A DNA stretch of 64,000 nt from Bhargavaea cecembensis (GTDB lineage: Bacteria; Bacillota; Bacilli; Bacillales_A; Planococcaceae): NCBI RefSeq assembly GCF_001619585.1, contig NZ_LQNT01000013.1, forward strand, positions 124,001 through 188,000, read 5' to 3'. The notes beneath the pieces were generated by a model. That model saw only the letters and a list, made by a program, of their open reading frames with translations, made no database searches and was not told the DNA's origin. Shown here one piece after another: positions 28,647-37,332 of the stretch; positions within the stretch are counted from its first letter, which is position 1; every line of letters begins with the position of its first letter. The position numbers and the translations under genes are program-made.

Positions 28647-30161
28647 TTAAGGTCGCTTCTTTTTCCATTCCTCTGATTTGATGAGCCGTTTATGATCGTT
28701 TTTCATTGCTTTGATCAGAGAAACCATCATCAGCATCATGATGACGGAGAACGGCAAGGCCGCGATAATCAGTGAATTCTGGAGTGCAGTCAGACCATTG
28801 GCATACAGCAGGATGATCGCGATGGTCGCCTGCAGGCCGCCCCATGTCAGTTTCACCGCGTTCGAAGGTGTCAGAGAGCCGTAGGTCGTCTGCATGCCCA
28901 GAACGAACGTGGCCGAGTCGGCCGATGTGATAAAGAAGATGGCGACCAGCAGGATGGCAATAATGGACAGGATCCAGAACATCGGCAACTGTTCAAACAC
29001 CCCGAACAGTGTTTCTTCCGTCAGGAGGCCTGTCAGGTCTGTGCCGGAACTCTGTACATCCATTGCGGTCACGCCGAACACCGAGAACCAGAAAAAGCTG
29101 ACCAGTGCAGGCAGGAGCAGGACGCCTGTCAGGAATTCTCTGATGGTGCGCCCCCGGGATACCCGAGCGATGAAGATGCCGACAAACGGCGACCAGGAGA
29201 TCCACCATGCCCAATAGAAGATGGTCCATCCGTCAATCCATGCCCGTGCATCCGAATTGAGCGGAGCGGATCGGAAGCTCATTCGGGGCAGGTTCTGGAT
29301 ATACGCCCCGATCGTGTCGGTGAACGTGTTCATGATCAGCAGCGTCGGGCCGACCGCTAGAACGAGAATCAGGAGAATCACTGCCAACACCATGTTCGTA
29401 TTGGACAGGATTTTGATTCCTTTGCTGAGTCCTGACCAGGCGGAGATGGAAAACAGGATGGTGACGATGATAATGATGATCGTTTGGACGCCGAGGCTTA
29501 CCGGGATGCCCCACAGATAAGACAGCCCGCCATTGATCTGAATGGCACCGAAACCGAGTGTTGTGGCCACACCGAATACGGTTGCGAATACTGCCAGAAC
29601 ATCGATCAGCTTGCCGAGCGGTCCATTCATTCTCTCTTCACCGAAAATTGGGCGCAGCGTGGAAGAAATCAGGCCGGGATAGCCGCGGCGGAACTGGAAA
29701 TAGGCCAGGGCCAGCGCGACCACACCGTAGACCGCCCATGCATGAATCCCCCAATGGAAGAAGGTATAGCGCATTGACTCAGCAAACGCTTCGCGTGTTC
29801 CCGGTTCTTCCGTTGCAGGATCGATGGCGAAGTGGGACAACGGCTCTGCCGCGCCCCAGAAAACCAGCCCGATTCCCATGCCGGCGGAAAACAGCATAGC
29901 AAACCAGCTGAGCGTTGAAAATTCCGGGCGATCATCAGGTTTGCCCAGCCGCATCTTGCCGAGCGGGCTGACGATCATGGCCAGGCAGAAGATGACAATC
30001 ACCGTCACGATTAAAAGATAATACCATCCGAACGAGGATGTGATAAATGCAGTCATGGAAGTCGTGACCCGCTCGAAACTTCCCGGAGCAAACGTCCCGT
30101 ATCCTACTGCGAGGATCACGAGAGCAACTGCAATCCAAAAAACACTGGATACTTTCTTCAT
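28647..30161 (-). CDS. BCCT-family betaine/choline/carnitine transporter
   Basis: Twelve-helix secondary transporter of 504 residues, typical for BCCT. The family signature [18 protein letters not shown] and the Trp-rich substrate-binding helix are intact, followed by [16 protein letters not shown]. OpuD of B. subtilis (glycine betaine) is the closest functional model; osmoprotectant uptake with sodium is expected, but choline or carnitine cannot be excluded. Start ATG 30161 follows GGAGGG. A perfect TTGACA at 30236-30241 on the minus strand may be its -35, though the -10 is weak. Confidence 0.9.
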   Translation of the reverse strand: MKKVSSVFWIAVALVILAVGYGTFAPGSFERVTTSMTAFITSSFGWYYLLIVTVIVIFCLAMIVSPLGKMRLGKPDDRPEFSTLSWFAMLFSAGMGIGLVFWGAAEPLSHFAIDPATEEPGTREAFAESMRYTFFHWGIHAWAVYGVVALALAYFQFRRGYPGLISSTLRPIFGEERMNGPLGKLIDVLAVFATVFGVATTLGFGAIQINGGLSYLWGIPVSLGVQTIIIIIVTILFSISAWSGLSKGIKILSNTNMVLAVILLILVLAVGPTLLIMNTFTDTIGAYIQNLPRMSFRSAPLNSDARAWIDGWTIFYWAWWISWSPFVGIFIARVSRGRTIREFLTGVLLLPALVSFFWFSVFGVTAMDVQSSGTDLTGLLTEETLFGVFEQLPMFWILSIIAILLVAIFFITSADSATFVLGMQTTYGSLTPSNAVKLTWGGLQATIAIILLYANGLTALQNSLIIAALPFSVIMMLMMVSLIKAMKNDHKRLIKSEEWKKKRP

Positions 30162-30240
30162 ATAATCCCTCCAATATGATTCGATTTTCGGGAACGTGCA
30201 CACAGTCACCGACCTTAACGCAATTTTTCGGTTACTGTCA

Positions 30241-30339
30241 AGGATGCGGCTTGCCTTTATGGACATGCCGCATCCTCAATGTCATTTTGCACCTCCGGAT
30301 TCCGGATGAAACCGGACTGATGGAATTTTGTCCGGTTTC
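30241..30339. other. Two hairpins in the 355-base BCCT-hutH divergent gap
   Basis: AGGATGCGGC (30241-30250) pairs perfectly with GCCGCATCCT (30267-30276) around a 16-base loop, and GAAACCGGAC (30308-30317) pairs with GTCCGGTTTC (30330-30339). Neither is followed by a clear T-run on either strand. The first overlaps the likely -35 of the transporter. Role unknown; operators or processed leader structures are possible. Confidence 0.6.
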
Positions 30340-30466
30340 CGTAAATTCGACCCGTTTTCTTGTATCATCAATTTCCAATACCCTAAAAAGTTGTAATGAA
30401 ACGGTGATTTCCTTTCGCCGGATAAAATGCTGGCCTATTAATTGGAAAGGAAAAAAAGAAGATGGA

Positions 30467-30480
30467 TGTAAGCGTTAACA
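30467..30480 (+). promoter_or_regulatory. Catabolite-responsive element (cre) before hutH
   Basis: TGTAAGCGTTAACA matches the CcpA consensus TGWAANCGNTNWCA at every defined position, 37 bases before the hutH start. Repression of histidine use by preferred sugars through CcpA with HPr or Crh is expected. Confidence 0.8.
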
Positions 30481-30516
30481 TTTTCATCTAAGATGGTAGC
30501 AGAAGGAGTGGGAGCA

Positions 30517-32040
30517 ATGATCACACTGAACGGGAGCGGACTGACCCTCAGGCAACTGAAACGGATTGTCATCGGCAGGGAGCAGGTCGTCCTCTGTCCT
30601 GAGGCAATGAAAAAAGTAAGGCAAAGCCGGGAGGCCGTTGAACACATCATTGCCGACGGGCGGACGGTATACGGCATCAACACCGGCTTCGGCAAATTCA
30701 GTGACGTAGAGATCAATGCGGAAGATACAGAAGCACTCCAGCTTCACCTGGTCCGATCCCATGCATGCGGACTGGGTGAGCCGTTTCCGGAGGAGGTCTC
30801 CAGGGCAATGGCCGTCCTCCGTCTGAATGCCCTTCTGAAGGGGCACTCGGGCATCCGTCCGGTCGTTCTCGAGCGCCTGTGTGACATGGTGAACCTCGGG
30901 ATCACGGCCGTCATTCCGAGCCAGGGTTCGCTCGGTGCGTCAGGAGACCTGGCTCCGCTGGCGCATCTGGCACTTGTGCTGATCGGGGAAGGGGAGGCGA
31001 TGCTGGACGGAAACACCGTGCCTGCCGGGCAGGCATGGGAGAAGCAGGACATCCGGCCAATCCGTCTCCAGGCAAAAGAAGGGCTTGCTCTCATCAACGG
31101 AACCCAGGCGATGGCAGCTTGTGGTGCACTCGCCTTTCTGGAAGCGGAACAGCTTGCCCTGCAGTCGGAGTGGATCTCGGGGATGTCCATTGAAGCGCTC
31201 AGGGGGATCACGGATGCATTCCATCCGGCCGTCCATGAGGCCAGAGGCTATCCGGAACAGGCAGGGGTGGCAGAACGGATGAGAAACTGGCTGGAGGGAA
31301 GCCGTCTCACGACTCGTCAGGGAGAGCTGAGGATTCAGGACGCCTATTCCATCCGCTGTATCCCGCAGGTGCACGGGGCAACCTGGCAGGTGCTGGATTA
31401 TGTCAGGGGAAAGCTTGAAATTGAAATCAATGCGGCGACGGACAATCCCCTCATTTTTGACGAAGGAGAGACTGTCATCTCCGGCGGCAATTTCCATGGA
31501 CAGCCGGTGGCGTTCGCGATGGATTTCCTGAAAATCGGTATGTCGGAACTTGCCAATATTTCCGAACGGCGCACTGAGCGGCTCGTGAATCCTCAGCTGA
31601 ACGGGGGGCTGCCGCCGTTTCTCAGTCCGGAGCCGGGACTGCAGTCGGGTGCCATGATCCTTCAATACGCTGCGGCAAGTATTGTATCCGAGAACAAGAC
31701 GCTGGCCCATCCTGCTTCCGTGGATTCCATACCGTCCTCGGCCAATCAGGAGGACCATGTCAGCATGGGAACAACTGCCGCCAGGCATGCCGCCCAAATT
31801 GTCGGAAACGTGAGGAAGGTTCTGGCCATCGAGGCCTTTTGTGCTTTCCAGGCTTGCGGAATCCGCGGGGAGGAGAAGATGTCTCCCGCACTCCGACGGA
31901 AATGGGATGCTCTCTCCGAAATCATTCCGCCGCTTACAGAAGACCGGATTTTCAGCCGGGACATTGCCGGGGTGGAGCGCCGGCTTCTGGAGGAAGCCAG
32001 AAATTGGGGTCTGAATTCCGACACAGCCGCCGGTTCCTGA
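30517..32040 (+). CDS. hutH: Histidine ammonia-lyase HutH
   Basis: Enzyme of 507 residues that converts histidine to urocanate and ammonia. The self-forming MIO cofactor tripeptide is Ala141-Ser142-Gly143 within [25 protein letters not shown] and the later GNFHGQPVA and QEDHVSMG active-site stretches are present. Start ATG 30517 is preceded by AAGGAGTGGG; the ATG-less extension upstream is ignored. No hutU, hutI, hutG or hutP is in this window, so it stands alone here. A consensus cre lies directly upstream. Confidence 0.95.
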   Translation: MITLNGSGLTLRQLKRIVIGREQVVLCPEAMKKVRQSREAVEHIIADGRTVYGINTGFGKFSDVEINAEDTEALQLHLVRSHACGLGEPFPEEVSRAMAVLRLNALLKGHSGIRPVVLERLCDMVNLGITAVIPSQGSLGASGDLAPLAHLALVLIGEGEAMLDGNTVPAGQAWEKQDIRPIRLQAKEGLALINGTQAMAACGALAFLEAEQLALQSEWISGMSIEALRGITDAFHPAVHEARGYPEQAGVAERMRNWLEGSRLTTRQGELRIQDAYSIRCIPQVHGATWQVLDYVRGKLEIEINAATDNPLIFDEGETVISGGNFHGQPVAFAMDFLKIGMSELANISERRTERLVNPQLNGGLPPFLSPEPGLQSGAMILQYAAASIVSENKTLAHPASVDSIPSSANQEDHVSMGTTAARHAAQIVGNVRKVLAIEAFCAFQACGIRGEEKMSPALRRKWDALSEIIPPLTEDRIFSRDIAGVERRLLEEARNWGLNSDTAAGS

Positions 32041-32079
32041 GGTATGATGGAAGGAACGCAATGAGGAAAAGGTGATCGC

Positions 32080-33033
32080 ATGAATACGATGGAGAAATTG
32101 GATACGGTAAGCGGCAAGGAGACGGAGCGGCCGAAACTGCTTCTGATCGATGGCATGGCGGTTTTGTTCCGCGCCTTTTTTGCTACGTCCGTATACGGCC
32201 GTTATATGAGGAATGCAGAGGGGATTCCGACAAATGCCGTCCAGGGATTTCTGGGCCATGCCTTGTCAGCGCAGTCCATGTTCCGGCCGACCCATATCGC
32301 CGTCTGCTGGGACATGGGCGCATACACCTTCCGGAATGACCTGTACGAAGGCTACAAGGCGAATCGTCCGGAGCCCCCGGAAGAGATGAAGCCCCAATTT
32401 GATATGGGGCGGGAGTCCGCCTATCTGCTCGGCTGGAAAAGTTTCGGCATGAACGGTGTGGAAGCGGACGACCTGATCGGATCGCTGATCACGCGCTGGA
32501 AAGACGAAGCGGATATTTTGGTCGTGACCGGTGACCGGGATTTGCTCCAGTTGCTCGCGCCCGGCGTACAGATCGCCTTCATGAAGAAGGGGCACACGGT
32601 ATTTGACATTTATACAGATGAGCGCTTCCGGGAAGAATACGGGTTCGAACCCGGGCAGTTCGTCGATCTGAAGGCGTTCATGGGAGATTCCAGTGACGGC
32701 TATCCCGGAGTGAAAGGCATCGGGCCGAAGACGGCTACGGGGCTGATCCTGGAGTACGGTTCCGTGGAAGGGGTGCTTCAGCATCTTGATGACCTGAAGC
32801 CGGCCGTCCGAAAAAAAATCACCGAACAGCTGGATATGCTCCACCTGTCCCGTGAACTGGCAGAGATCGACTGCCACGTCGTATTCGATGCTGACATGGA
32901 TGAACTTGAAGTTCCGGAATATGGTCCTGATACCGCCCGGGCACTCGAGGCAGAAGGGTACCCGACTGCAGCCAAGCGGCTCATGAACCTTTTCCCGGTA
33001 TCCGGAGAACAGGAAGAATGGCCGTTCGGCTGA
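32080..33033 (+). CDS. 5'-3' exonuclease (YpcP / polymerase I exo-domain type)
   Basis: FEN-like nuclease of 317 residues, the stand-alone version of the DNA polymerase I N-terminal domain. LLLIDGMAVLFRAFFA (metal-binding Asp), EADDLIGSL, VVTGDRDLLQLL and the helix-hairpin-helix DSSDGYPGVKGIGPKTA are in order. In B. subtilis YpcP is a backup for Okazaki primer removal. Starts 39 bases after hutH with AAAAGGTG, so it may be transcribed with it; ends in its own terminator. Confidence 0.9.
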   Translation: MNTMEKLDTVSGKETERPKLLLIDGMAVLFRAFFATSVYGRYMRNAEGIPTNAVQGFLGHALSAQSMFRPTHIAVCWDMGAYTFRNDLYEGYKANRPEPPEEMKPQFDMGRESAYLLGWKSFGMNGVEADDLIGSLITRWKDEADILVVTGDRDLLQLLAPGVQIAFMKKGHTVFDIYTDERFREEYGFEPGQFVDLKAFMGDSSDGYPGVKGIGPKTATGLILEYGSVEGVLQHLDDLKPAVRKKITEQLDMLHLSRELAEIDCHVVFDADMDELEVPEYGPDTARALEAEGYPTAAKRLMNLFPVSGEQEEWPFG

Positions 33034-33048
33034 TCGATCCTTAAATAC

Positions 33049-33080
33049 AAAACCGCCGCTGTCCGTCAGCGGCGGTTTTC
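33049..33080. terminator. Terminator between the exonuclease and the C39-like gene
   Basis: AAAACCGCCGCTG (33049-33061), loop TCCGT, CAGCGGCGGTTTT (33067-33079). Works for both convergent genes. Confidence 0.88.
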
Positions 33081-33088
33081 CTTTATGC

Positions 33089-33598
33089 TCAGCGGTCCGG
33101 TGTCATCCGGACAAAGGTCAGGATCGTCCGGTTCCGGGAGTAGGATGCCCGGCGGATCCGGCTGGGACGCCCGCGTCCTCCGTTGTCATGGACAAGCAGG
33201 AGCGTATCCCCGCTTTCTTCGCTGAAGCCGACGACCGGTACCCAATGGTAGGCAAACGAGTATTTCCCGAACCAGCGGAAAGAAAACCATTTGTCGAACT
33301 TTGCCGCCACCGGACGTCCGGCCAGAATCTCATCTTTTAAATCGTCAAGAGAACACCTCTGCACTGTCCAGCCGCTGCCGAGAATCCCGGAGGCCCCCCT
33401 GATAAATTTCCGGACGGACAGTCCGAGTGGTGTACCGCCGAATGATCGGTAAAGATCTGACACGGTCATCGGACATGCACCCAGAAGATGGCCGATCATT
33501 GTATATGCCGTAACCGCCCCGCATGCAGAATTCTGTTGCCCGGGGTCAATGTCCGGGTCATATTGCGACTTTCCCCTGAATGACTCGATCTGGCCCAT
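33089..33598 (-). CDS. C39-like papain-fold peptidase domain protein
   Basis: Protein of 169 residues with the arrangement of a C39-like cysteine peptidase: Cys in QQNSACGAVTAYT (about residue 26), His in AYHWVPVVGF (about 117) and Asn/Asp in LLVHDNGG. No signal peptide or transporter domain, so it is not a bacteriocin exporter. Start ATG 33598 follows GGAGGGAGC. Substrate unknown. Confidence 0.7.
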   Translation of the reverse strand: MGQIESFRGKSQYDPDIDPGQQNSACGAVTAYTMIGHLLGACPMTVSDLYRSFGGTPLGLSVRKFIRGASGILGSGWTVQRCSLDDLKDEILAGRPVAAKFDKWFSFRWFGKYSFAYHWVPVVGFSEESGDTLLLVHDNGGRGRPSRIRRASYSRNRTILTFVRMTPDR

Positions 33599-33683
33599 TA
33601 ACGGCTCCCTCCGTCCTGACAGTTTCATTGATTATAGCAAAAAACGGCATATAAAAAAGGAAGGCAGTCGCCTTCCTGATGGG

Positions 33684-34004
33684 TTAAGCATTGTAGCTGT
33701 CGAGGAACGTGGTCACCTGATCCGGTGTCTTGGCATTTGCACTGTGGAGGTGAGCCTTTTTCTCGCCGTCTTTGAAGACAAGCAGGCTCGGAATGCCCAT
33801 CACTTCATGCTTGTCCGCGATTTCCGGAAGGGCATCGCGGTCCACTTCATACCAGGTGAACTGATTGTACTTTTCTTCGATCGGTCCGATGAACATATCC
33901 ATCCGCCGGCAGTCCGGGCACCAGCTTGCGTCAAACTTGATCAGTGATTGCTCCGGGTTGTTGATGATTTCATTAAATTGTTCTGCTGTCGTAATTTTTT
34001 CCAT
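33684..34004 (-). CDS. Thioredoxin-family protein with WCPDC motif
   Basis: Thioredoxin fold of 106 residues. The active site is FDASWCPDCRRMD (Cys about 34 and 37), with Pro-Asp in place of Gly-Pro, and the cis-Pro is in VMGIPSLLVFKDG. Start ATG 34004 after GGAGGGA. The changed CXXC suggests an altered redox potential. YtpP-like thioredoxins of Bacillales carry similar sites. Probably cytosolic. Confidence 0.85.
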   Translation of the reverse strand: MEKITTAEQFNEIINNPEQSLIKFDASWCPDCRRMDMFIGPIEEKYNQFTWYEVDRDALPEIADKHEVMGIPSLLVFKDGEKKAHLHSANAKTPDQVTTFLDSYNA

Positions 34005-34065
34005 CTCTATCCCTCCCATAGGGACAGTGTACACTTTCCGGCAGGGAATTGGGTAGCCACTTGCT

Positions 34066-34449
34066 TCAGACGACCGGCGGTGCAGACCCTTCGAACTTTT
34101 GGAGGACTTTCTCGTAGTCTTCCCGTTTGGCGGCGTCGGGTGTCATCCAGCCGTGACGTGTGATCAGGTCGCGCAGGTTGCGCCGATTGCTGTTGGAGGT
34201 TTGCAGGAAACTTGAGAGCAGAGACTCGAGTTTGCTGCTGTATGTTGCGTTTTCGGCAGACTGGTAAAGCTGACAAAGCTGTTCTTCCATCCCGAGCAGG
34301 AGGATGGCCATTTCCTTGTCGTTCAGGGAACCGTCATTCTGATCCTGCTGTTTATTATTGGAGGCGTCTCCGGATTCCTGCTGATTTTGCTTATCGGTGG
34401 CCTGGTCTGTACTTTGACTTGCTTCTTTGCCGGTATCTTTATCGGTCAT
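34066..34449 (-). CDS. Hypothetical protein, possibly spore-coat related (CotF/YusN-like)
   Basis: Protein of 127 residues: a Gln/Asp/Asn-rich disordered N-terminus (1-42) and a helical C-terminal part (EMAILLLGMEEQLCQLYQSA, then RNLRDLITRHGWMTP). The ITRHGWM-P ending recalls coat proteins of the CotF group, and B. subtilis has the coat-like yusN next to fadN (yusL). It overlaps the preceding gene by four bases (ATGA). Attribution is tentative. Confidence 0.65.
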   Translation of the reverse strand: MTDKDTGKEASQSTDQATDKQNQQESGDASNNKQQDQNDGSLNDKEMAILLLGMEEQLCQLYQSAENATYSSKLESLLSSFLQTSNSNRRNLRDLITRHGWMTPDAAKREDYEKVLQKFEGSAPPVV

Positions 34450-34721
34450 TGTGCCTGGTCCCTCTCTTTTTTCAGGAATTCCATGATGTCACTTGTCTGC
34501 TTCTGATGAGCCTTCTGGAGGCTCTCGAATTCTTTCTTCAGATCAGGAAGCTTTGTTGAAGCGGCAGCTGCTCCGTACATTTTGGCACATAGTTTGCTGA
34601 GCTCCATGATCCTCGCCAGGTCGCCGATGTTTCTCGTGGTGACGATGTCGGCCTTGAACAGCTCAGGCCCCGCATTGGATTCATTCCCGTTTTTGATGGC
34701 GGGCTTGGAGAAGATGCCCAT
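34446..34721 (-). CDS. Hypothetical helical protein, partner of the next gene
   Basis: Protein of 91 residues, mostly helical (IGDLARIMELSKLCAKMYGAA, then a charged coiled-coil-like end to KKERDQAQ), no signal peptide. RBS GAGGAGG seven bases before ATG 34721. Overlaps the downstream coat-like gene by ATGA, so the two are made together. Divergent from fadN. Function unknown; the pairing suggests a spore-associated role. Confidence 0.65.
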   Translation of the reverse strand: MGIFSKPAIKNGNESNAGPELFKADIVTTRNIGDLARIMELSKLCAKMYGAAAASTKLPDLKKEFESLQKAHQKQTSDIMEFLKKERDQAQ

Positions 34722-34812
34722 GTCAGGTCCTCCTCATATGCATGGTTTATAGGTAGAATGCCCCGAAGAATCAAAAAGATGAGCGGAAATTCATTTTTTT
34801 CTGTTGGTCATG

Positions 34813-34841
34813 TTGCACACCGTGGTGAAATATTCTAAACT
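34813..34841 (+). promoter_or_regulatory. SigA promoter for the fad genes
   Basis: TTGCAC (34813-34818), 17-base spacer, TAAACT (34836-34841). The start of transcription would be about 34848, before the FadR box. Confidence 0.6.
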
Positions 34842-34878
34842 ATGAATAAAGCAATTGCCTATTTTTTTGGCAATGAAA

Positions 34879-34896
34879 TGAATGAGCATTCATTCA
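34879..34896 (+). promoter_or_regulatory. FadR (TetR-type) operator
   Basis: TGAATGA-GCAT-TCATTCA, a perfect 7-bp inverted repeat with the 4-base spacer of the B. subtilis FadR/YsiA box (TGAATGAMTANTCATTCA). It lies between promoter and fadN start, so repression until long-chain acyl-CoA binds FadR is expected. Confidence 0.9.
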
Positions 34897-34916
34897 AGGT
34901 AGAAGGAGGCAATCAA

Positions 34917-37304
34917 TTGGCTCACCAAATCAATAAGGCCGCTGTCATCGGCTCCGGTGTTATGGGCTCAGGAATAGCGGCTCATCTCGCAAACATCGGC
35001 ATTCCGGTTCTTCTGTTGGACATTGTGCCGAATAAGCTGACAGCCGAAGAGGAAGCAAAAAATCTTACGCTCAAAGACAGCAAGGTCCGCAACCGGCTGA
35101 CGGACCAGGCGCTCAAGAACATGAAAAAGCAGAAGCCGGCACCGCTTGCATCCAGTGATAGTCTTTCCCGCATTACGGCTGGGAACCTGGAAGATGATCT
35201 TGAAAAGCTGAAGGATGCGGATTGGATCATCGAAGTGGTTGTGGAGAACCTGGACATCAAGAAAGCCCTTTACGACAAGATTGAGGGAGTCCGATCAGAG
35301 CATGCGATTGTTTCGTCAAATACGTCGGGCATCAGCATCGAAGCGATGGCAGAAGGGCGTTCGGAACAATTCCGCAAGCATTTCCTCGGCACCCACTTCT
35401 TTAACCCGCCGCGCTACCTGAAATTGCTTGAAGTCATTCCGACGAAAGATACGGCGCCTGAAGTGCTGGACTTCATGGTCCGCTTCGGGGAGGACCGGCT
35501 CGGCAAGGGTGTTGTCATTGCGAAGGATACGCCGAACTTCATCGGCAACCGGATCGGGACATATGGTCTCCTCATCACACTCCGTGAAATGATGGAGCGG
35601 GGCTACTCGGTGGGGGAAGTCGATTCGGTCACCGGCACGCTGATCGGACGTCCGAAGTCAGCAACTTTCCGCACGCTGGATGTTGTCGGGCTTGACACAT
35701 TCGTCCATGTGGCGAAAAACGTGTATGACCAGACGGAAGGCGACGAGAAAGAAGTGTTCAGCACGCCGGAATTCCTCGTAAAAATGGTGGAAAACGGATG
35801 GCTGGGCGCCAAGTCGAAGCAGGGCTTCTATCTGAAGGAAGGCAAGGAGATCAGCGAAATCGACCCTGCCACGCTCGAATACTCGCCACAGAAGAAATTG
35901 AAAGCGCCTTCCATTGAAATGGCTACGCAGCTCAAAGGTGATGCCAGGCTGCAGACGCTCGTCTATGCGAATGACCGTGCGGGCGAACTCCTTTGGAACA
36001 TCCTGGCTCCGACACTTCTGTATTCTGCGGAGAAGGTCGGTGAGATTGCGGATGATATCGCCTCGATCGACAATGCGATGAAGTGGGGCTTCGGCTGGAA
36101 GCAGGGTCCGTTTGAGCTGTGGGATGCCATCGGCGTCGGGAAGTCGGTCGACCGGATGAAGAAGGAGGGCCGGGTGATTCCGGCATTTGTCCGGAAGCTT
36201 CTGGATTCCGGGAAGTCCTCTTTCTATCAGGACGATGAAGGGGTTCTGAAATACTTTGATGGTGAAGGTTACTCGCCTGTCGGGGTGAATGACAAAGAGA
36301 TCGACCTGAAAAAGTGGAAAGCACGCCATGGCGTCATCAAGAAAAACACCGGAGCAAGCCTGATTGATCTTGGTGATGGCGTCGCGCTGCTCGAGTTCAC
36401 TTCCCAGGCGAATTCACTCGGTCCGGACGTCATCAAGATGCTCATTGACTCGCTTGAGGAAGTGGAGAACAACGACGCATACAAGGGACTCGTCATCGCC
36501 AACCAGGGCAAAAACTTCTCTGTCGGGGCGAACCTCGGCATGATTCTGATGGAAGCGCAGGACGACAACATCTTCGAACTGGATTATATGATCAAATCTT
36601 TCCAGGACGCCATGATGAAGGTCCGCTATTCGAAAAAACCGGTCGTTGTCGCGCCGCACGGCATGACTCTCGGCGGCGGGGCGGAAATCACACTGCCGGC
36701 CGCGCATATCCAGGCGACGATGGAAACGTATATCGGGCTCGTGGAAACCGGTGTAGGACTGATTCCGGGCGGGGGCGGCAACATCAGCCTTTACCGCAAG
36801 CATCTTGAAGGGATGCCGAACGGCGTAAAGGCAGACTACGTCGACATCGCAGCAAAAGTGTTCGAGACCGTTGCGATGGCGAAAGTCTCGACATCCGGCG
36901 AGGAAGCGCGCGAGAACAACTTCCTCGGCAAGGCGGATGGCGTAAGTGTTAACCGGGATCACCAGATCCATGATGCGAAGCAGGCTGCGCTTGCCCTATA
37001 CGAAGGGGGCTACACGGCGCCTTCAAAGCGGACCGTCCCTGTTGCGGGAGAGCCGGGTTATGCCGCGATGATTGTTGGCGCGGAAGGCTTGCACCTTTCG
37101 GGATACATCAGTGACCACGACCTGAAGATTGCGAAGAAACTCGCTTACGTTCTTTCCGGCGGTAAAGTGCCGTATGGTACCGAAGTCGATGAACAATACA
37201 TGCTCGACCTGGAGCGGGAAGCGTTCCTGCAGCTTGTCGCAGAACCGAAATCCCAGCAGCGGATGCAGCACATGCTCGTGAAAGGCAAGCCGCTCCGCAA
37301 CTGA
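34917..37304 (+). CDS. fadN: 3-hydroxyacyl-CoA dehydrogenase / enoyl-CoA hydratase FadN
   Basis: Fused beta-oxidation enzyme of 795 residues. The N-terminal dehydrogenase has the NAD motif GSGVMGSGIAAHL and THFFNPPRYLKLLE; the C-terminal crotonase part (from about 500) has FSVGANLGM and the oxyanion PHGMTLGGGAE. This dehydrogenase-first order is that of Firmicute FadN. Start TTG 34917 is set by AAGGAGG eight bases upstream; the frame is open for 25 codons earlier, but these would cover the FadR box. Leads the fad operon. Confidence 0.93.
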   Translation: MAHQINKAAVIGSGVMGSGIAAHLANIGIPVLLLDIVPNKLTAEEEAKNLTLKDSKVRNRLTDQALKNMKKQKPAPLASSDSLSRITAGNLEDDLEKLKDADWIIEVVVENLDIKKALYDKIEGVRSEHAIVSSNTSGISIEAMAEGRSEQFRKHFLGTHFFNPPRYLKLLEVIPTKDTAPEVLDFMVRFGEDRLGKGVVIAKDTPNFIGNRIGTYGLLITLREMMERGYSVGEVDSVTGTLIGRPKSATFRTLDVVGLDTFVHVAKNVYDQTEGDEKEVFSTPEFLVKMVENGWLGAKSKQGFYLKEGKEISEIDPATLEYSPQKKLKAPSIEMATQLKGDARLQTLVYANDRAGELLWNILAPTLLYSAEKVGEIADDIASIDNAMKWGFGWKQGPFELWDAIGVGKSVDRMKKEGRVIPAFVRKLLDSGKSSFYQDDEGVLKYFDGEGYSPVGVNDKEIDLKKWKARHGVIKKNTGASLIDLGDGVALLEFTSQANSLGPDVIKMLIDSLEEVENNDAYKGLVIANQGKNFSVGANLGMILMEAQDDNIFELDYMIKSFQDAMMKVRYSKKPVVVAPHGMTLGGGAEITLPAAHIQATMETYIGLVETGVGLIPGGGGNISLYRKHLEGMPNGVKADYVDIAAKVFETVAMAKVSTSGEEARENNFLGKADGVSVNRDHQIHDAKQAALALYEGGYTAPSKRTVPVAGEPGYAAMIVGAEGLHLSGYISDHDLKIAKKLAYVLSGGKVPYGTEVDEQYMLDLEREAFLQLVAEPKSQQRMQHMLVKGKPLRN

Positions 37305-37332
37305 GCGGAGGGCAGACGGAGGAGGATGAACC

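Noticed and set aside
28414-28668. 85-codon N-terminal extension of the YrhK-like gene
   Set aside because: No ribosome-binding site, overlaps the BCCT terminator, and a TTG with AAAGGAGGGTG precedes the conserved part.
30493-30516. Eight-codon longer start of hutH
   Set aside because: The ribosome-binding site AAGGAGTGGG lies within this extension and points to ATG 30517.
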